This document shows, piece after piece, positions 13,639-14,832 of a stretch of 14,832 nt of DNA. Below the pieces are notes generated by a model that ran no database searches, was not told the DNA's origin, and worked only from the letters and a program-made list of their open reading frames with translations. Each line of letters opens with the position of its first letter. Positions within the stretch are counted from its first letter, which is position 1. The stretch is from an uncultured Collinsella sp. GTDB lineage: Bacteria; Actinomycetota; Coriobacteriia; Coriobacteriales; Coriobacteriaceae. The stretch lies in the NCBI GenBank assembly GCA_900762015.1, contig CAAFEX010000070.1, positions 1 through 14,832 on the forward strand, given 5' to 3'. Position numbers and translations under genes: made by a program.

Positions 13639-14516
13639 TTCGAAACCCCTTTCAGCATGAGGCGAAGATAGTCGTCAATGGTTGCCCGGTCGCAGGGAAT
13701 CTCGGGGAAGGCCTCGAGCGTTTCGCGACGGTTGGGCACGAGTACGTCCACGCTGTAGGCGTGGCGGGCGGCGCGGGCACCTTCGACGCAAGCCATAAGC
13801 TCGGCGGCCTGTGCCTGAGTGCAGTGGGCGATGCCGGCGAGGTCGGTAATGTTCTCGCGTGGCAGGTCAAATACAATCGAGCCGTTATCGATGCAGACGA
13901 CGCGGTCAGCGGCGCGATCGAGGTCGGACGTAATGTGGCTCGAGAGCAGCACGCTGTGCAGGCCGTCGGAAACAAAGGCGAGCAGCTCATCAAGCAGCTC
14001 CTCGCGTGCCATGGGATCGAGGCCCGCGGTGGCTTCGTCCAAAACGAGCAGCTCGGCATTGTGGCTGAGCGCGCAGGCAAGCTGCAGCTTCATGCCCATG
14101 CCGCGGGAGAGATCCTTGACCTTTGTCTTGGGATCGAGGCCAAAGCGGCTGATGAGGTCGGCAAAGGTGCCATGGCTCCAGGTGGGGTACGCTGGACTTA
14201 CGAGTGCTTCAACTTCGGCCACCTTAAGTGTGGAAGGGAAGGGGCATGTGTCCAGCACGAGGCCGACGCGAGTGCGCAGACAACGCTGCGTCTCATCGGG
14301 CGCGTCGGCGCCACAGCACTGCCCAAACAGGCGCACCTCGCCGGTATCGAGTTTGATAAGCCCAAGCGCGGCGCGAATGGTCGTCGTCTTGCCGGCGCCA
14401 TTTGCACCCACAAAGCCAACGATCTGGCCGGGCTCCACGGCAAGCGTGACGTCGCGCAGTGAAAAACGGTCGCTCATACGGCGTGAGATGCCTTTGAGTT
14501 CTAAAAGGTTTTGCAT
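13635..14516 (-). CDS. ABC transporter ATP-binding protein
   Basis: A 293-residue ATPase partner of the permease. Walker A is G37-ANGAGKTT45, the signature is a degenerate L136-SRGM140 (as in Ytr/YhcH-like exporters), Walker B is LLVLDE (156-161) with catalytic E161, and the switch histidine is H194 in SSH. A C-terminal extension of about 80 residues follows the core, common in this subfamily. The start MQNLLELKGI is the family's natural N-terminus. However, the bases before ATG 14516 (cgcaccccc) contain no ribosome site, and an IS terminus seems to abut the codon. The native leader, promoter and probably a GntR-type regulator gene would lie on the far side of the insertion. The protein itself appears intact. 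Confidence 0.88.
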   Translation of the reverse strand: MQNLLELKGISRRMSDRFSLRDVTLAVEPGQIVGFVGANGAGKTTTIRAALGLIKLDTGEVRLFGQCCGADAPDETQRCLRTRVGLVLDTCPFPSTLKVAEVEALVSPAYPTWSHGTFADLISRFGLDPKTKVKDLSRGMGMKLQLACALSHNAELLVLDEATAGLDPMAREELLDELLAFVSDGLHSVLLSSHITSDLDRAADRVVCIDNGSIVFDLPRENITDLAGIAHCTQAQAAELMACVEGARAARHAYSVDVLVPNRRETLEAFPEIPCDRATIDDYLRLMLKGVSK

Positions 14517-14832
14517 GGGGGTGCGGACGATTTCTTGGACCGCGCCTAGGCGTATCCAAGCTTCCTGCGGTATTCCATCGGGCTCAGCCACCCGAGGGAC
14601 TTCTTGATCCGCTCCTCACGATAGTACACGAGGTAGGCCTCGAGCCTCCCCATGAACTCCTCGGCCGTCACGCCCTCCCAGTCCCTGTAGCGGAAGAACT
14701 CGTTCTTGAGGCGCCCGAAGAAGCCCTCGCAGGCCGAGTTGTCCGGGCTGCAGCCCTTCGCGGACATGCTCCTGACCAGGCCGTTCTCCTCGCAGATCCC
14801 GATCCACTCCGGCCAGCGGTAGTGGCCGCCCC
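14516..14832 (-). mobile_element. IS3-family element, right part (continues off window)
   Basis: It consists of the transposase 3' end plus about 30 bases of non-coding terminus. The candidate end is TG at 14516-14517, followed by ggggtgcggacgatttcttg. From memory, IS150-group ends also start with TG and carry TTGGAC about 18 bases in; here TTGGAC is at 14535-14540. If the end is right, the element's last base forms part of the ATPase start codon. The other terminus and any target duplication lie outside the window. Confidence 0.7.
14546..14832 (-). CDS. IS3-family transposase (OrfB), C-terminal part
   Basis: The open frame runs from the window edge to the stop at 14546; at least 94 codons are visible and the beginning is cut by the edge. 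The visible protein reads GGHYRWPEWIGICEENGLVRS, then MSAKGCSPDNSACEGFFGRLKNE, the rve/DDE integrase core segment with the catalytic glutamate in ACEGFF. It ends with LEAYLVYYREERIKKSLGWLSPMEYRRKLGY, the classic IS3 tail. The ATG at 14767 is internal, not a start. Nothing in the visible part is broken, so the element may be complete beyond the edge. Confidence 0.92.
   Translation of the reverse strand, partial: GGHYRWPEWIGICEENGLVRSMSAKGCSPDNSACEGFFGRLKNEFFRYRDWEGVTAEEFMGRLEAYLVYYREERIKKSLGWLSPMEYRRKLGYA

Noticed and set aside
1..14832. CRISPR arrays, tRNA, rRNA or defence gene clusters
   Set aside because: No regularly spaced direct repeats, no cloverleaf or rRNA-like stretch, and no recognisable nuclease or defence module were found on either strand.

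Overview
The window looks like a chromosomal segment of a high-GC actinobacterium. The gene styles suggest a gut Coriobacteriia member, with Collinsella the best guess: hybrid histidine kinases fused to solute-binding domains, a TipAS-type regulator, GC-rich coding sequence with AT-rich -10 boxes of the form (T/G)ACAAT, and long intergenic palindromes. This taxonomic call is inference from style; no rRNA or other marker gene is present.

Layout, left to right. (1) 1-277 holds no gene, only a 26-bp palindrome and a 19-bp-stem hairpin. (2) 278-1402, minus strand: a regulator combining an XRE HTH, a zinc ribbon and a TipAS-like domain, followed by a CPYC glutaredoxin, probably one transcript. (3) 1544-3607, plus strand: the tRNA methyltransferase TrmO, apparently with a leaderless mRNA, and then a MalY/PatB-type C-S lyase closed by a hairpin. 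(4) 3752-6810, plus strand: a lipoprotein solute-binding protein overlapping by ATGA with a hybrid histidine kinase, closed by a 17-bp-stem terminator. (5) 6880-10206, minus strand: a single-chain hybrid kinase with two solute-binding domains, followed by a NimA-like flavin-binding protein. (6) A 22-bp-arm inverted repeat at 10299-10352. (7) 10424-12849, plus strand: a two-TM potassium channel, a LOG-family phosphoribohydrolase and a ClC-family protein without the usual gating glutamate. (8) 12940-14516, minus strand: an ABC-2 permease and its ATPase, overlapping by ATGA. The ATPase start codon abuts what looks like the end of an IS3-family element, whose transposase runs off the right edge.

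The most coherent theme is extracellular sensing. Two paralogous kinase modules sit convergently in about 6.5 kb. One appears to receive its ligand signal from a separately encoded lipoprotein binding protein. The other carries two such binding domains in the same chain. Neither has an HPt domain, and no DNA-binding response regulator is encoded nearby, so the output is unknown. The regulator and glutaredoxin may respond to a thiol-reactive or thiopeptide-like compound. The channel and ClC genes suggest ion homeostasis. The ABC pair may have lost its native promoter and regulator to the insertion sequence.
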